Shown: positions 1 to 13,378 of the stretch, in pieces
How the letters are laid out: every line of letters starts with the position of its first letter
How positions within the stretch are numbered: position 1 is the stretch's first letter
Made by a program: the position numbers and the translations under genes
Assembly (NCBI RefSeq): GCF_914767665.1
Contig: NC_059508.1
Location: 22,418,001-22,482,000, forward strand
DNA: 64,000 nucleotides
Source of the DNA: Harmonia axyridis
Lineage: Eukaryota; Arthropoda; Insecta; Coleoptera; Coccinellidae
Direction: 5' to 3'
Notes under the pieces: model-generated
Seen by the model: only the letters and a program-made list of their open reading frames with translations
Told to the model about the DNA's origin: nothing
Databases searched by the model: none

Positions 1-1939
1 GTTGATTTCATTTGTTTGTTATTTCCTTCTATGTTTTTCATTCTAACACTTTTCATCGTATTGCACAGGGACGAAAGCTTGACACACATGTCTGAGAAAA
101 CCACTTTGGTATGAGGGACTGTTCTTATTCCCTTTTTTTTGTTTAATCAACAATTATCCAAGTAAGCCATTCCACATTGTTGATTTTCTTGGACTCGGAT
201 GTCACGCATGTAGCTACAATCTCTCAATTGGTAAGGTCAATTGCTGCTGTAATCACAAATGCACGACTGACTTCTGTTGTTGATTTGATTTGTTTGTTAT
301 TTCCTTCAATGTTTCTCATTCTAACACTTCTTATCGTATTGCACAGGGACGAAAGCTTGACACACGTGTCTATGGAAACCACATTGGTATAAGGGACTGT
401 TCTTATTCCCTTCTTTCTGTATAATGATCAATTATCCAAGTAAGCCATTCCACATTGTTGATTTTCTTGGACTCGGATGACACGCAGGTAGCTATTATCT
501 TTTACGTGGTAAGGTCAATTGCTGCTGTAACCACAAATGCACGACTGACTTCTGTTGTTGATTTCATTTGTTTGTTATTTCCTTCTATGTTTCTCATTCT
601 AACACTTTTCATCGTATTGCACAGGGACGAAAGCTTGACACGCGTGTCTAAGGAAACCACTTTGGTATAAGGGACTGTTCTTATTCCCTTCGTTTTGTTC
701 AATCAACAATTATCCAAGTAAGCCATTCCACATTGTTGATTTTCTTGGACTCGAATGTCACGCAGGTAGCTATAATCTCCCACGTGGTAAGGTCAATTGC
801 TGCTGTAACCACAAATGCACGACTGACTTCTGTTGTTGATTTCATTTGTTTGTTATTTCCTTCTATGTTTCTCATTCTAACACTTTTCATCGTATTGCAC
901 AGGACGAAAGCTTGACACGCGTGTCGAAGGAAACCACTTTGGTATAAGGGACTGTTCTTATTCCCTTCGATTTGTTTAATGAACAATTATCCAAGTAATC
1001 CATTCCACATTGTTGATTTTCTTGGACTCGGATGTCACGCAGGTAGCTATATTCTCCCACGTGGTGAGGTCAATTGCTGCTGTAACCACAAATGCACGAC
1101 TGACTTCTGTTGTTGATTTCATTCGTTTGTTATTTTCTTCAATGTTTCTCATTCTAACAATTTTCATCGTATTGCACAGGGACGAAAGCTTGACACGCGT
1201 GTCTAAGGAAACCACTTTGGTATAAGGGACTGTTCTTATTCCCTTCTTTTTATTTAATGGACAATTATCCAAGTAAGCCATTCCACATTGTTGATTTTCT
1301 TGGACTCGGATGTCACGCAGGTAGCTATATTCTCCCACGTGGTGAGGTCAATTGCTGCTGTAACCACAAATGCACGACTGACTTCTGTTGTTGATTTCAT
1401 TCGTTTGTTATTTTCTTCAATGTTTCTCATTCTAACATTTTTCATCGTATTGCACAGTGACGAAAGCTTGACACACGTGTCTAAGGAAACCACTTTGGTA
1501 TGAGGGACTGCTCTTCTTCCCTTTTTTCTTTTTGATGAATAATTATCCAAGTAAGCCATTCCACATTGTTGATTTTCTTGGACTAGGATGTCACGCAGCT
1601 ATCTATAATCTCCCACGTGGAAAGGTCAATTGCTGCTGTAACCACAAATGCACGACTGACTTCTGTTGTTGATTTCATTTGTTTGTTATTTCCTTCTATG
1701 TTTCTCATTCTAACACTTTTCATCGTATTGCACAGGGACGAAAGCTTGACACACATGTCTGAGAAAACCACTTTGGTATGAGGGACTGTTCTTATTCCCT
1801 TTTTTTTGTTTAATCAACAATTATCCAAGTGAGCCATTCCACATTGTTGATTTTCTTGGACTCGGATGTCACGCATGTAGCTACAATCTCTCAATTGGTA
1901 AGGTCAATTGCTGCTGTAACCAAAACTGGACGGCTGACT

Positions 1940-2075
1940 TCTGTTGTTGATTTCATTTGTTTGTTATTTCCTCCAATATTTCTTATTAAGCCATTCCACA
2001 TTTTTGATTTCCTCCCACGTGGTAAGGTCAATTGCTGCTGTAACCAAAACTGGACGGTTGACTTCTGTTGTTGAT
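1940..2075 (+). repeat. Truncated hybrid monomer junction
   Basis: At about 1986 a monomer breaks off after CCAATATTTCTTATT and jumps back to AAGCCATTCCACATTTTTG, then skips from TTGATTT to CCTCCCACGTGG. The result is a partial monomer that lacks the ACTCGGATGTCACGCAG portion. Both sides share the rare variant AACCAAAACTGGACGG, so it is probably a local unequal-exchange product. Confidence 0.7.
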
Positions 2076-3079
2076 TTCATTCGTTCGTTATTTCCTTCAA
2101 TGTTTCTTACTCTAACACTTTTTGTCGTATTGCTGAGGGATGAAAGCTTGACACACGTGTCTAAGGAAACCACTTTGGTATGAAGGACTGTTCTTATTTC
2201 CTTTTTTTTGTTTAATCAACAATTATCCGAGTAGGCCATTCCACATTGTTGATTTTCTTGGACTCGGATGTCTCGCAGGTAGCTATAATCTCCCACGTGG
2301 TAAGGTCAATTGCTGCTGTAACCACAAATGCACGACTGACTTCTGTTGTTGATTTCATTTGTTTGTTATTTCCTTCTATGTTTCTCATTCTAACACTTTT
2401 CATCGTATTGCACAGGGACGAAAGCTTGACACACGTATCTAAGGAAACCACTTTGGTATGAAGGACTGTTCTTATTTCCTTTTTTTTGTTTAATCAACAA
2501 TTATCCGAGTAGGCCATTCCACATTGTTGATTTTCTTGGACTCGGATGTCTCGCAGGTAGCTATAATCTCCCACGTGGTAAGGTCAATTGCTGCTGTAAC
2601 CACAAATGCACGACTGACTTCGGTTGTTGATTCATTTGTTTGTTATTTCATTCTATGTTTCTCATTCTAACACTTTTCATCGTATTGCACAGGGACGAAA
2701 GCTTGACACACGTATCTAAGGAAACCACTTTGGTATAAGGGACTGTTCTTATTCCCTTTCTTTTTGTTTAATGAACAATTATCCAAATAAGCCATTCCAC
2801 ATTGTTGATTTTCTTGGACTCGGATGACACGCGGGTAGCTATAATCTCCCACGTGGTAAGGTCAATTGCTGCTGTAACCACAATTGGACGGCTGACTCCT
2901 GTTGTTGATTCCATTTGTTTGTTATTTCCTTCAATGTTTCTCATTCTAACACTTCTCATCGTATTGCACAGGGACGAAAGCTTGACACACGTGTCTAAGG
3001 AAACCACTTTGGTATAAGGGACTGTTCTTACTTCATTCTTTCTGTATAATGATCAATTATCCAAGTAAGTCATTCCACA

Positions 3080-4740
3080 TTGTTGATTTTCTTGGACTCG
3101 GATGTCACGCAGGTAGCTATAATCTCCCACGTGGTAAGGTCAATTGCTGCTGTAATCACAAATGCACGACTGACTTCTGTTGTTGATTTGATTTGTTTGT
3201 TATTTCCTTCAATGTTTCTCATTCTAACACTTCTCATCGTATTGCACAGGGACGAAAGCTTGACACACGTGTCTAAGGAAACCACATTGGTATAAGGGAT
3301 TGTTCTTATTCCCTTCTTTCTGTTTGATGATCAATTATCCAAGTAAGCCATTCCACATTATTGATTTTCTTGGACTCGGATGACACGCAGGTAGCTATAA
3401 TCTTTAACGTGGTAAGGTCAATTGCTGCTGTAACCACAAATGCACGACTGACTTCTGTTGTTGATTTCATTTGTTTGTTATTTCCTTCAATGTTTCTCAT
3501 TCTAACACTTTTCATCGTATTGCACAGGGACGAAAGCTTGACACACGTGTCTAAGGAAACCACTTTGGTATAAGGGACTGTTCTTATTCCCTTCTTTTTG
3601 TTTAATGAACAATTATCCAAGTAAGCCGTTCCACATTGTTGATTTTCTTGGACTCGGATGTCACGCAGGTAGCTATAATCTCCCACGTGGTAAGGTCAAT
3701 TGCTGCTGTAATCACAAATGCACGACTGACTTCTGTTGTTGATTTGATTTGTTTGTTATTTCCTTCAATGTTTCTCATTCTAACACTTCTCATCGTATTG
3801 CACAGGGACGAAAGCTTGACACACGTGTCTATGGAAACCACATTGGTATAAGGGACTGTTCTTATTCCCTTTTTTCTGTATAATGATCAATTATCCAAGT
3901 AAGCCATTCCACATTATTGATTTTCTTGGACTCGGATGACACGCAGGTAGCTATAATCTTTAACGTGGTAAGGTCAATTGCTGCTGTAACCACAAATGCA
4001 CGACTGACTTCTGTTGTTGATTTCATTCGTTTGTTATTTTCTTCAATGTTTCTCATTCTAACACTTTTCATCGTATTGCACAGGGACGAAAGCTTGACAC
4101 ACGTGTCTATGGAAACCACATTGGTATAAGGGACTGTTCTTACTTCATTCTTTCTGTATAATGATCAATTATCCAAGTAAGTCATTCCACATTGTTGATT
4201 TTCTTGGACTCGGATGTCACGCAGGTAGCTATAATCTCCCACGTGGTAAGGTCAATTGCTGCTGTAATCACAAATGCACGACTGACTTCTGTTGTTGATT
4301 TGATTTGTTTGTTATTTCCTTCAATGTTTCTCATTCTAACACTTCTCATCGTATTGCACAGGGACGAAAGCTTGACACACGTGTCTATGGAAACCACATT
4401 GGTATAAGGGACTGTTCTTATTCCCTTTTTTCTGTATAATGATCAATTATCCAAGTAAGCCATTCCACATTATTGATTTTCTTGGACTCGGATGACACGC
4501 AGGTAGCTATAATCTTTAACGTGATAAGGTCAATTGCTGCTGTAACCACAAATGCACGACTGACTTCTGTTGTTGATTTCATTCGTTTGTTATTTTCTTC
4601 AATGTTTCTCATTCTAACACTTTTCATCGTATTGCACAGGGACGAAAGCTTGACACACGTGTCTATGGAAACCACATTGGTATAAGGGACTGTTCTTACT
4701 TCATTCTTTCTGTATAATGATCAATTATCCAAGTAAGTCA
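3080..4740 (+). repeat. Dimeric higher-order repeat, 556-bp period
   Basis: Two monomer types alternate. Type 1 (about 3080, 3636, 4192) has GTAATCACAAATG and GATTTGATTTG. Type 2 (about 3361, 3917, 4473) has ATCTTTAACGTGG or ATCTTTAACGTGA and CGGATGACACGC. Each type recurs at 556 bp, twice the monomer. Confidence 0.8.
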
Positions 4741-4920
4741 TTCCACATTGTTGATTTTCTTGGACTCGGATGTCACGCAGGTAGCTGTAATCTCCCACGT
4801 GGTAAGGTCAATTGCTGCTGTAACCACAAATGCACGACTGACTTCTGTTATTGATTTCATTTGTTTGTTATTTCCTTTAATGTTTCTCATTCTAACACTT
4901 TTCATCGTATTGCACAGGGA

Positions 4921-5006
4921 CGAAAGCTTGACACACGTGTCTAAGGAAACCACTTTGGTATCCTTATACCAAAGTGGTTTCCTTAGACACGTGTGTCAAG
5001 CTTTCG
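4921..5006. repeat. Perfect 41-bp foldback inside a satellite monomer
   Basis: Arm 4921-4961 (CGAAAGCTTGACACACG ... CTTTGGTAT) is followed by the 4-bp spacer CCTT and then by its exact reverse complement at 4966-5006. The second arm replaces the usual AAGGGACTG, and the forward array resumes at TTCTTATTCCC. The monomer spacing here is 314 bp instead of 278. It looks like a short templated inversion at a replication fork. Confidence 0.93.
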
Positions 5007-5339
5007 TTCTTATTCCCTTCTTTTTGTTTAATGAACAATTATCCAAGTAAGCCGTTCCATATTGTTGATTTTTTTGGGCTCGGATGTCACGCAGGTAGCT
5101 GTAATCTCCCACGTGGTAAGGTCAATTGCTGCTGTAACCACAAATGGACGACTGACTTCTGTTGTTGATTTCATTTGTTTGTTATTTTCTTCAATGTTTC
5201 TCATTCTAACACTTTTCATCGTATTGCACAGGGACGAAAGCTTGACACGCGTGTCTAAGGAAACCACTTTGGTATAAGGGACTGTTCTTATTCCCTTCTT
5301 TTTGTTCAATGAACAATTATCCAAGTAAGCCATTCCACA

Positions 5340-8300
5340 TTGTTGATTTTCTTGGACTCGGATGTCACGCAGGTAGCTATAATCTCCTACGTGGTAAGGT
5401 CAATTGCTGCTGTAACCACAAATGCACGACTGACTTCTGTTGTTGATTTCATTCGTTTGTTATTTTCTTCAATGTTTCTCATTCTAACACTTTTCATCGT
5501 ATTGCACAGGGACGAAAGCTTGACACGCGTGTCTAAGGAAAACACTTCGGTATAAGGGACCGGTCTTATTCCCTTCTTTTTGTTTAATGAACAATTATCC
5601 AAGTAAGCCATTCCACATTGTTGATTTTCTTGGACTCGGATGTCACGCAGGTAGCTAAAATCTCCCACGTGGTAAGGTCAATTGCTGCTGTAACCACAAA
5701 TGCACGACTGACTTCTGTTGTTGATTTCATTTGTTTGTTTTTTCCTTCTATGTTTCTCATTCTTACACTTTTCATCGTATTGCACAGGGACGAAAGCTTG
5801 ACACTCGTGTCTATGGAAACCACATTGGTATAAGGGACTGTTCTTACTTCATTCTTTCTGTATAATGATCAATTATCCAAGTAAGCCATTCCACATTGTT
5901 GATTTTCTTGGACTCGGATGTCACGCAGGTAGCTATAATCTCCCACGTGGTAAGGTCAATTGCTGCTGTAACCACAAATGCACGACTGACTTCTAATGTT
6001 GATTTCATTTGTTTGTTATTTCCTTTAATGTTTCTCATTCTAACACTTCTCATCGTATTGCACAGGGACGAAAGCTTGACACACGTGTCTAAGGAAACCA
6101 CTTCGGTATAAGGGACTGTTCTTATTCCCTTCTTTTTGTTTAATGAACAATTATCCAAGTAAGCCATTCCACATTGTTGATTTTCTTGGACTCGGATGTC
6201 ACGCAGGTAGCTATAAGCTTCCACGTGGTAAGGTCAATTGCTGCTGTAACCACAAATGCACGACTGACTTCTGTTGTTGATTTCATTTGTTTGTTATTTC
6301 CTTCAATGTTTCTCATTCTAACACTTCTCATCGTATTGCACTGGGACGAAAGCTTGACACACGTGTCTAAGGAAACCACTTTGGTATGCGGGACTGTTCT
6401 TATTCCCTTCTTTTTGTTTAATGAACAATTATCCAAGTAAGCCATTCCACATTGTTGATTTTCTTGGACTCGGATGTCACGCAGGTAGCTATAATCTCCC
6501 ACGTGGTAAGGTCAATTGCTGCTGTAACCACAAATGCACGACTGACTTCTAATGTTGATTTCATTTGTTTGTTATTTCCTTTAATGTTTTCCATTCTAAC
6601 ACTTCTCATCGTATTGCACAGGGACGAAAGCTTGACACACGTGTCTAAGGAAACCACTTCGGTATAAGGGACTGTTCTTATTCCCTTCTTTTTGTTTAAT
6701 GAACAATTATCCAAGTAAGCCATTCCACATTGTTGATTTTCTTGGACTCGGATGTCACGCAGGTAGCTATAAGCTTCCACGTGGTAAGGTCAATTGCTGC
6801 TGTAACCACAAATGCACGACTGACTTCTGTTGTTGATTTCATTTGTTTGTTATTTCCTTCAATGTTTCTCATTCTAACACTTCTCATCGTATTGCACAGG
6901 GACGAAAGCTTGACACACGTGTCTAAGGAAACCACTTTGGTATGCGGGACTGTTCTTATTCCCTTCTTTTTGTTTAATGAACAATTATCCAAGTAAGCCA
7001 TTCCACATTGTTGATTTTCTTGGACTCGGATGTCACGCAGGTAGCTATAATCTCCCACGTGGTAAGGTCAATTGCTGCTGTAACCACAAATGCACGACTG
7101 ACTTCTAATGTTGATTTCATTTGTTTGTTATTTCCTTCAATGTTTCTCATTCTAACACTTCTCATCGTATTGCACAGTGACGAAAGCTTGACACACGTGT
7201 CTAAGGAAACCACTTTGGTATAAGGGACTGTTCTTATTTTTTTTTTTTGTTTAATCAACACTTATCCAAGTAGGCCATTCCACATTGTTGATTTTCTTGG
7301 ACTCGGATGTCACGCAGGTAGCTATAATCTCCCACGTGGTAAGGTCAATTGCTGCTGTAACCACAAATGCACGACTGACTTCTAATGTTGATTTCATTTG
7401 TTTGTTATTTCCTTCAATGTTTCTCATTCTAACATTCTCATCGTATTGCACAGTGACGAAAGCTTGACACACGTGTCTAAGGAAACCACTTTGGTATAAG
7501 GGACTGTTCTTATTTTTTTTTTTTGTTTAATCAACACTTATCCAAGTAGGCCATTCCACATTGTTGATTTTCTTGGACTCGGATGTCACGCAGGTAGCTA
7601 TAATCTCCCACGTGGTAAGGTCAATTGCTGCTGTAACCACAAATGCACGACTGACTTCTAATGTTGATTTCATTTGTTTGTTATTTCCTTCAATGTTTCT
7701 CATTCTAACACTTCTCATCGTATTGCATAGGGACGAAAGCTTGACACACGTGTCTAAGGAAACCACTTCGGTATAAGGGACTCTTCTTATTCCCTTCTTT
7801 TTGTTTAATGAACAATTATCCAAGTAAGCCATTCCACATTGTTGATTTTCTTGGACTCGGATGTCACGCAGGTAGCTATAAGCTCCCACGTGGTAAGGTC
7901 AATTGCTGCTGTAACCACAAATGCACGACTGACTTCTGTTGTTGATTTCATTTGTTTGTTATTTCCTTCAATGTTTCTCATTCTAACACTTCTCATCGTA
8001 TTGCACAGTGACGAAAGCTTGGCACACGTGTCTAAGGAAACCACTTTGGTATAAGGGACTGTTCTTATTTTTTTTTTTGTTTAATCAACACTTATCCAAG
8101 TAGGCCATTCCACATTGTTGATTTTCTTGGACTCGGATGTCACGCAGGTAGCTATAATCTCCCACGTGGTAAGGTCAATTGCTGCTGTAACCACAAATGC
8201 ACGACTGACTTCTAATGTTGATTTCATTTGTTTGTTATTTTCTTCAATGTTTCTCATTCTAACACTTTTCATCGTATTGCACAGGGACGAAAGCTTGACA

Positions 8301-9720
8301 CGCGTGTCTAAGGAAACCACTTTGGTATAAGGGACTGTCCTTATTCCCTTCTTTTTGTTTAATGAACAATTATCCAAGTAAGCCATTCCACATTGTTGAT
8401 TTTCTTGGACTCGGATGTCACGCAGGTAGCTATAATCTCCTACGTGGTAAGGTCAATTGCTGCTGTAACCACAAATGCACGACTGACTTCTGTTGTTGAT
8501 TTCATTCGTTTGTTATTTTCTTCAATGTTTCTCATTCTAACACTTTTCATCGTATTGCACAGGGACGAAAGCTTGACACGCGTGTCTAAGGAAACCACTT
8601 CGGTATAAGGGACCGGTCTTATTCCCTTCTTTTTGTTTAATGAACAATTATCCAAGTAAGCCATTCCACATTGTTGATTTTCTTGGACTCGGATGTCACG
8701 CAGGTAGCTAAAATCTCCCACGTGGTAAGGTCAATTGCTGCTGTAACCACAAATGCACGACTGACTTCTGTTGTTGATTTCATTTGTTTGTTTTTTCCTT
8801 CTATGTTTCTCATTCTTACACTTTTCATCGTATTGCACAGGGACGAAAGCTTGACACTCGTGTCTATGGAAACCACATTGGTATAAGGGACTGTTCTTAC
8901 TTCATTCTTTCTGTATAATGATCAATTATCCAAGTAAGCCATTCCACATTGTTGATTTTCTTGGACTCGGATGTCACGCAGGTAGCTATAATCTCCCACG
9001 TGGTAAGGTCAATTGCTGCTGTAACCACAAATGCACGACTGACTTCTAATGTTGATTTCATTTGTTTGTTATTTCCTTTAATGTTTCTCATTCTAACACT
9101 TCTCATCGTATTGCACAGGGACGAAAGCTTGACACACGTGTCTAAGGAAACCACTTCGGTATAAGGGACTGTTCTTATTCCCTTCTTTTTGTTTAATGAA
9201 CAATTATCCAAGTAAGCCATTCCACATTGTTGATTTTCTTGGACTCGGATGTCACGCAGGTAGCTATAAGCTTCCACGTGGTAAGGTCAATTGCTGCTGT
9301 AACCACAAATGCACGACTGACTTCTGTTGTTGATTTCATTTGTTTGTTATTTCCTTCAATGTTTCTCATTCTAACACTTCTCATCGTATTGCACAGGGAC
9401 GAAAGCTTGACACACGTGTCTAAGGAAACCACTTTGGTATGCGGGACTGTTCTTATTCCCTTCTTTTTGTTTAATGAACAATTATCCAAGTAAGCCATTC
9501 CACATTGTTGATTTTCTTGGACTCGGATGTCACGCAGGTAGCTATAATCTCCCACGTGGTAAGGTCAATTGCTGCTGTAACCACAAATGCACGACTGACT
9601 TCTAATGTTGATTTCATTTGTTTGTTATTTCCTTCAATGTTTCTCATTCTAACACTTCTCATCGTATTGCACAGTGTAGAAAGCTTGACACACGTGTCTA
9701 AGGAAACCACTTTGGTATAA
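5340..9720 (+). repeat. Higher-order duplication, 3053-bp offset (11 monomers)
   Basis: Marker monomers at about 5340, 5618, 5896, 6174 and 6452 recur in the same order at 8393, 8671, 8949, 9227 and 9505. The pair 5618/8671 shares the private changes GTAGCTAAAATC, TTTGTTTTTTCC and GACACTCGTGTC, which make common descent clear. Inside it, 5896-7007 holds a 556-bp dimer (5896/6452 and 6174/6730). Confidence 0.85.
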
Positions 9721-10059
9721 GGGACTGTTCTTATTTTTTTTTTTTGTTTAATCAACACTTATCCAAGTAGGCCATTCCACATTGTTGATTTTCTTGGACT
9801 CGGATGTCACGCAGGTAGCTATAATCTCCCACGTGGTAAGGTCAATTGCTGCTGTAACCACAAATGCACGACTGACTTCTAATGTTGATTTCATTTGTTT
9901 GTTATTTCCTTCAATGTTTCTCATTCTAACACTTCTCATCGTATTGCATAGGGACGAAAGCTTGACACACGTGTCTAAGGAAACCACTTCGGTATAAGGG
10001 ACTGTTCTTATTCCCTTCTTTTTGTTCAATCAACAATTATCCAAGTAAGCCATTCCACA

Positions 10060-12823
10060 TTGTTGATTTTCTTGGACTCGAATGTCACGCAGGTAGCTAT
10101 AATCTCCCACGTGGTAAGGTCAATTGCTGCTGTAACCACAAATGCACGACTGACTTCTGTTGTTGATTTCATTTGTTTGTTATTTCCTTCAATGTTTCTC
10201 ATTCTAACACTTCTCATCGTATTGCACAGGGACGAAAGCTTGACACACGTGTCTAAGGAAACCACTTTGGTATAAGGGACTGTTCTTATTTTTTTTTTTT
10301 GTTTAATGAACAATTATCCAAGTAAGCCATTCCACATTGTTGATTTTCTTGGACTCGGATGTCACGCAGGTAGCTATAATCTCCCACGTGGTAAGGTCAA
10401 TTGCTGCTGTAACCACAAATGCACGACTGACTTCTGTTGTTGATTTCATTTGTTTGTTATTTCCTTCAATGTTTCTCATTCTAACACTTCTCATCGTATT
10501 GCACAGGGACGAAAGCTTGACACACGTGTCTATGGAAACCACATTGGTATAAGGGACTGTTCTTACTTCATTCTTTCTGTATAATGATCAATTATCCAAG
10601 TAAGCCATTCCACATTGTTGATTTTCTTGGACTCGGATGTCACGCAGGTAGCTATAATCTCCCACGTGGTAAGGTAAATTGCTGCTGTAACCACAAATGC
10701 ACGACTGACTTCTAATGTTGATTTCATTTGTTTGTTATTTCCTTCAATGTTTCTCATTCTAACACTTCTCATCTTATTGTAAAGGGACGAAAGCTTGACA
10801 CACGTGTCTAAGGAAACCACTTTGGTATGAGGGACTGTTTTTATTCCCTTCTTTTTGTTCAATCAACAATTATCCAAGTAAGCCATTCCACATTCTTGAT
10901 TTTCTTGGACTCGAATGTCAAGCAGGTAGCTATAATCTCCCACGTGGTAAGGTCAATTGCTGCTGTAACCACAAATGCACGACTGACTTCTGTTGTTGAT
11001 TTCATTTGTTTGTTATTTCCTTCTATGTTTCTCATTCTAACACTTTTCATCGTATTGCACAGGGACGAAAGCTTGACACACGTGTCTAAGGAAACCACTT
11101 TGGTATAAGGGACTGTTCTTATTCTCTTTTTCTGTTTAATCAACAATTATCCAAGTAGGCCATTCCACATTGTTGATTATCTTGGACTCGGATGTCACGA
11201 AGGTAGCTATAATCTCCCACGTCCCAATTGCTGCTGTAACCACAAATGCACGACTGACTTCTAATGTTGATTTCATTTGTTTGTTATTTCCTTCAATGTT
11301 TCTCATTCTAACACTTCTCATCGTATTGCAAAGGGACGAAAGCTTGACACACGTGTCTAAGGAAACCACTTTGGTATAAGGGACTGTTCTTATTCCCTTC
11401 TTTTTGTTCAATCAACAATTATCCAAGTAAGCAATTCCACATTGTTGATTTTCTTGGACTCGAATGTCACGCAGGTAGCTATAATCTCCCACGTGGTAAG
11501 GTCAATTGCTGCTGTAACCACAAATGCACGACTGACTTCTGTTGTTGATTTCATTTGTTTGTTATTTCCTTCAATGTTTCTCATTCTAACACTTCTCATC
11601 GTATTGCACAGGGACGAAAGCTTGACACACGTGTCTAAGGAAACCACTTTGGTATAAGGGACTGTTCTTATTTTTTTTTTTTGTTTAATGAACAATTATC
11701 CAAGTAAGCCATTCCACATTGTTGATTTTCTTGGACTCGGATGTCACGCAGGTAGCTATAATCTCCCACGTGGTAAGGTCAATTGCTGCTGTAACCACAA
11801 ATGCACGACTGACTTCTGTTGTTGATTTCATTTGTTTGTTATTTCCTTCAATGTTTCTCATTCTAACACTTCTCATCGTATTGCACAGGGACGAAAGCTT
11901 GACACACGTGTCTATGGAAACCACATTGGTATAAGGGACTGTTCTTACTTCATTCTTTCTGTATAATGATCAATTATCCAAGTAAGCCATTCCACATTGT
12001 TGATTTTCTTGGACTCGGATGTCACGCAGGTAGCTATAATCTCCCACGTGGTAAGGTAAATTGCTGCTGTAACCACAAATGCACGACTGACTTCTAATGT
12101 TGATTTCATTTGTTTGTTATTTCCTTCAATGTTTCTCATTCTAACACTTCTCATCTTATTGCACAGGGACGAAAGCTTGACACACGTGTCTAAGGAAACC
12201 ACTTTGGTATGAGGGACTGTTTTTATTCCCTTCTTTTTGTTCAATCAACAATTATCCAAGTAAGCCATTCCACATTGTTGATTTTCTTGGACTCGAATGT
12301 CAAGCAGGTAGCTATAATCTCCCACGTGGTAAGGTCAATTGCTGCTGTAACCACAAATGCACGACTGACTTCTGTTGTTGATTTCATTTGTTTGTTATTT
12401 CCTTCTATGTTTCTCATTCTAACACTTTTCATCGTATTTCACAGGGACGAAAGCTTGACACACGTGTCTAAGGAAACCACTTTGGTATAAGGGACTGTTC
12501 TTATTCTCTTTTTTTGTTTAATCAACAATTATCCAAGTAGGCCATTCCACATTGTTGATTATCTTGGACTCGGATGTCACGAAGGTAGCTATAATCTCCC
12601 ACGTCCCAATTGCTGCTGTAACCACAAATGCACGACTGACTTCTAATGTTGATTTCATTTGTTTGTTATTTCCTTCAATGTTTCTCATTCTAACACTTCT
12701 CATCGTATTGCAAAGGGACGAAAGCTTGACACACGTGTCTAAGGAAACCACTTTGGTATAAGGGACTGTTCTTATTCCCTTCTTTTTGTTCAATCAACAA
12801 TTATCCAAGTAAGCAATTCCACA
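10060..12823 (+). repeat. Higher-order tandem duplication, 1382-bp period (5 monomers)
   Basis: Units at 10060-11441 and 11442-12823 match monomer by monomer. Both copies carry the same 6-bp loss in one monomer, where CCCACGTCCCAATTGC replaces CCCACGTGGTAAGGTCAATTGC, and the same AAGCAGG for ACGCAGG change in another. Confidence 0.88.
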
Positions 12824-13378
12824 TTGTTGATTTTCTTGGACTCGAATGTCACGCAGGTAGCTATAATCTCCCACGTGGTAAGGTCAATTGCTGCTGTAAC
12901 CACAAATGCACGACTGACTTCTGTTGTTGATTTCATTTGTTTGTTATTTCCTTCTATGTTTCTCATTCTAACACTTTTCATCGTATTGCACAGGGACGAA
13001 AGCTTGACACGCGTGTCTAAGGAAACCACTTTGGTATAAGGGACTGTTTTTATTCCCTTCTTTTTGTTCAATCAACAATTATCCAAGTAAGCCATTCCAC
13101 ATTGTTGATTTTCTTGGACTCGAATGTCACGCAGGTAGCTATAATCTCCCACGTGGTAAGGTCAATTGCTGCTGTAACCACAAATGCACGACTGACTTCT
13201 GTTGTTGATTTCATTTGTTTGTTATTTCCTTCTATGTTTCTCATTCTAACACTTTTCATCGTATTGCACAGGGACGAAAGCTTGACACACGTGTCTAAGG
13301 AAACCACTTTGGTATAAGGGACTGTTCTTATTCTCTTTTTTTGTTTAATCAACAATTATCCAAGTAGGCCATTCCACA

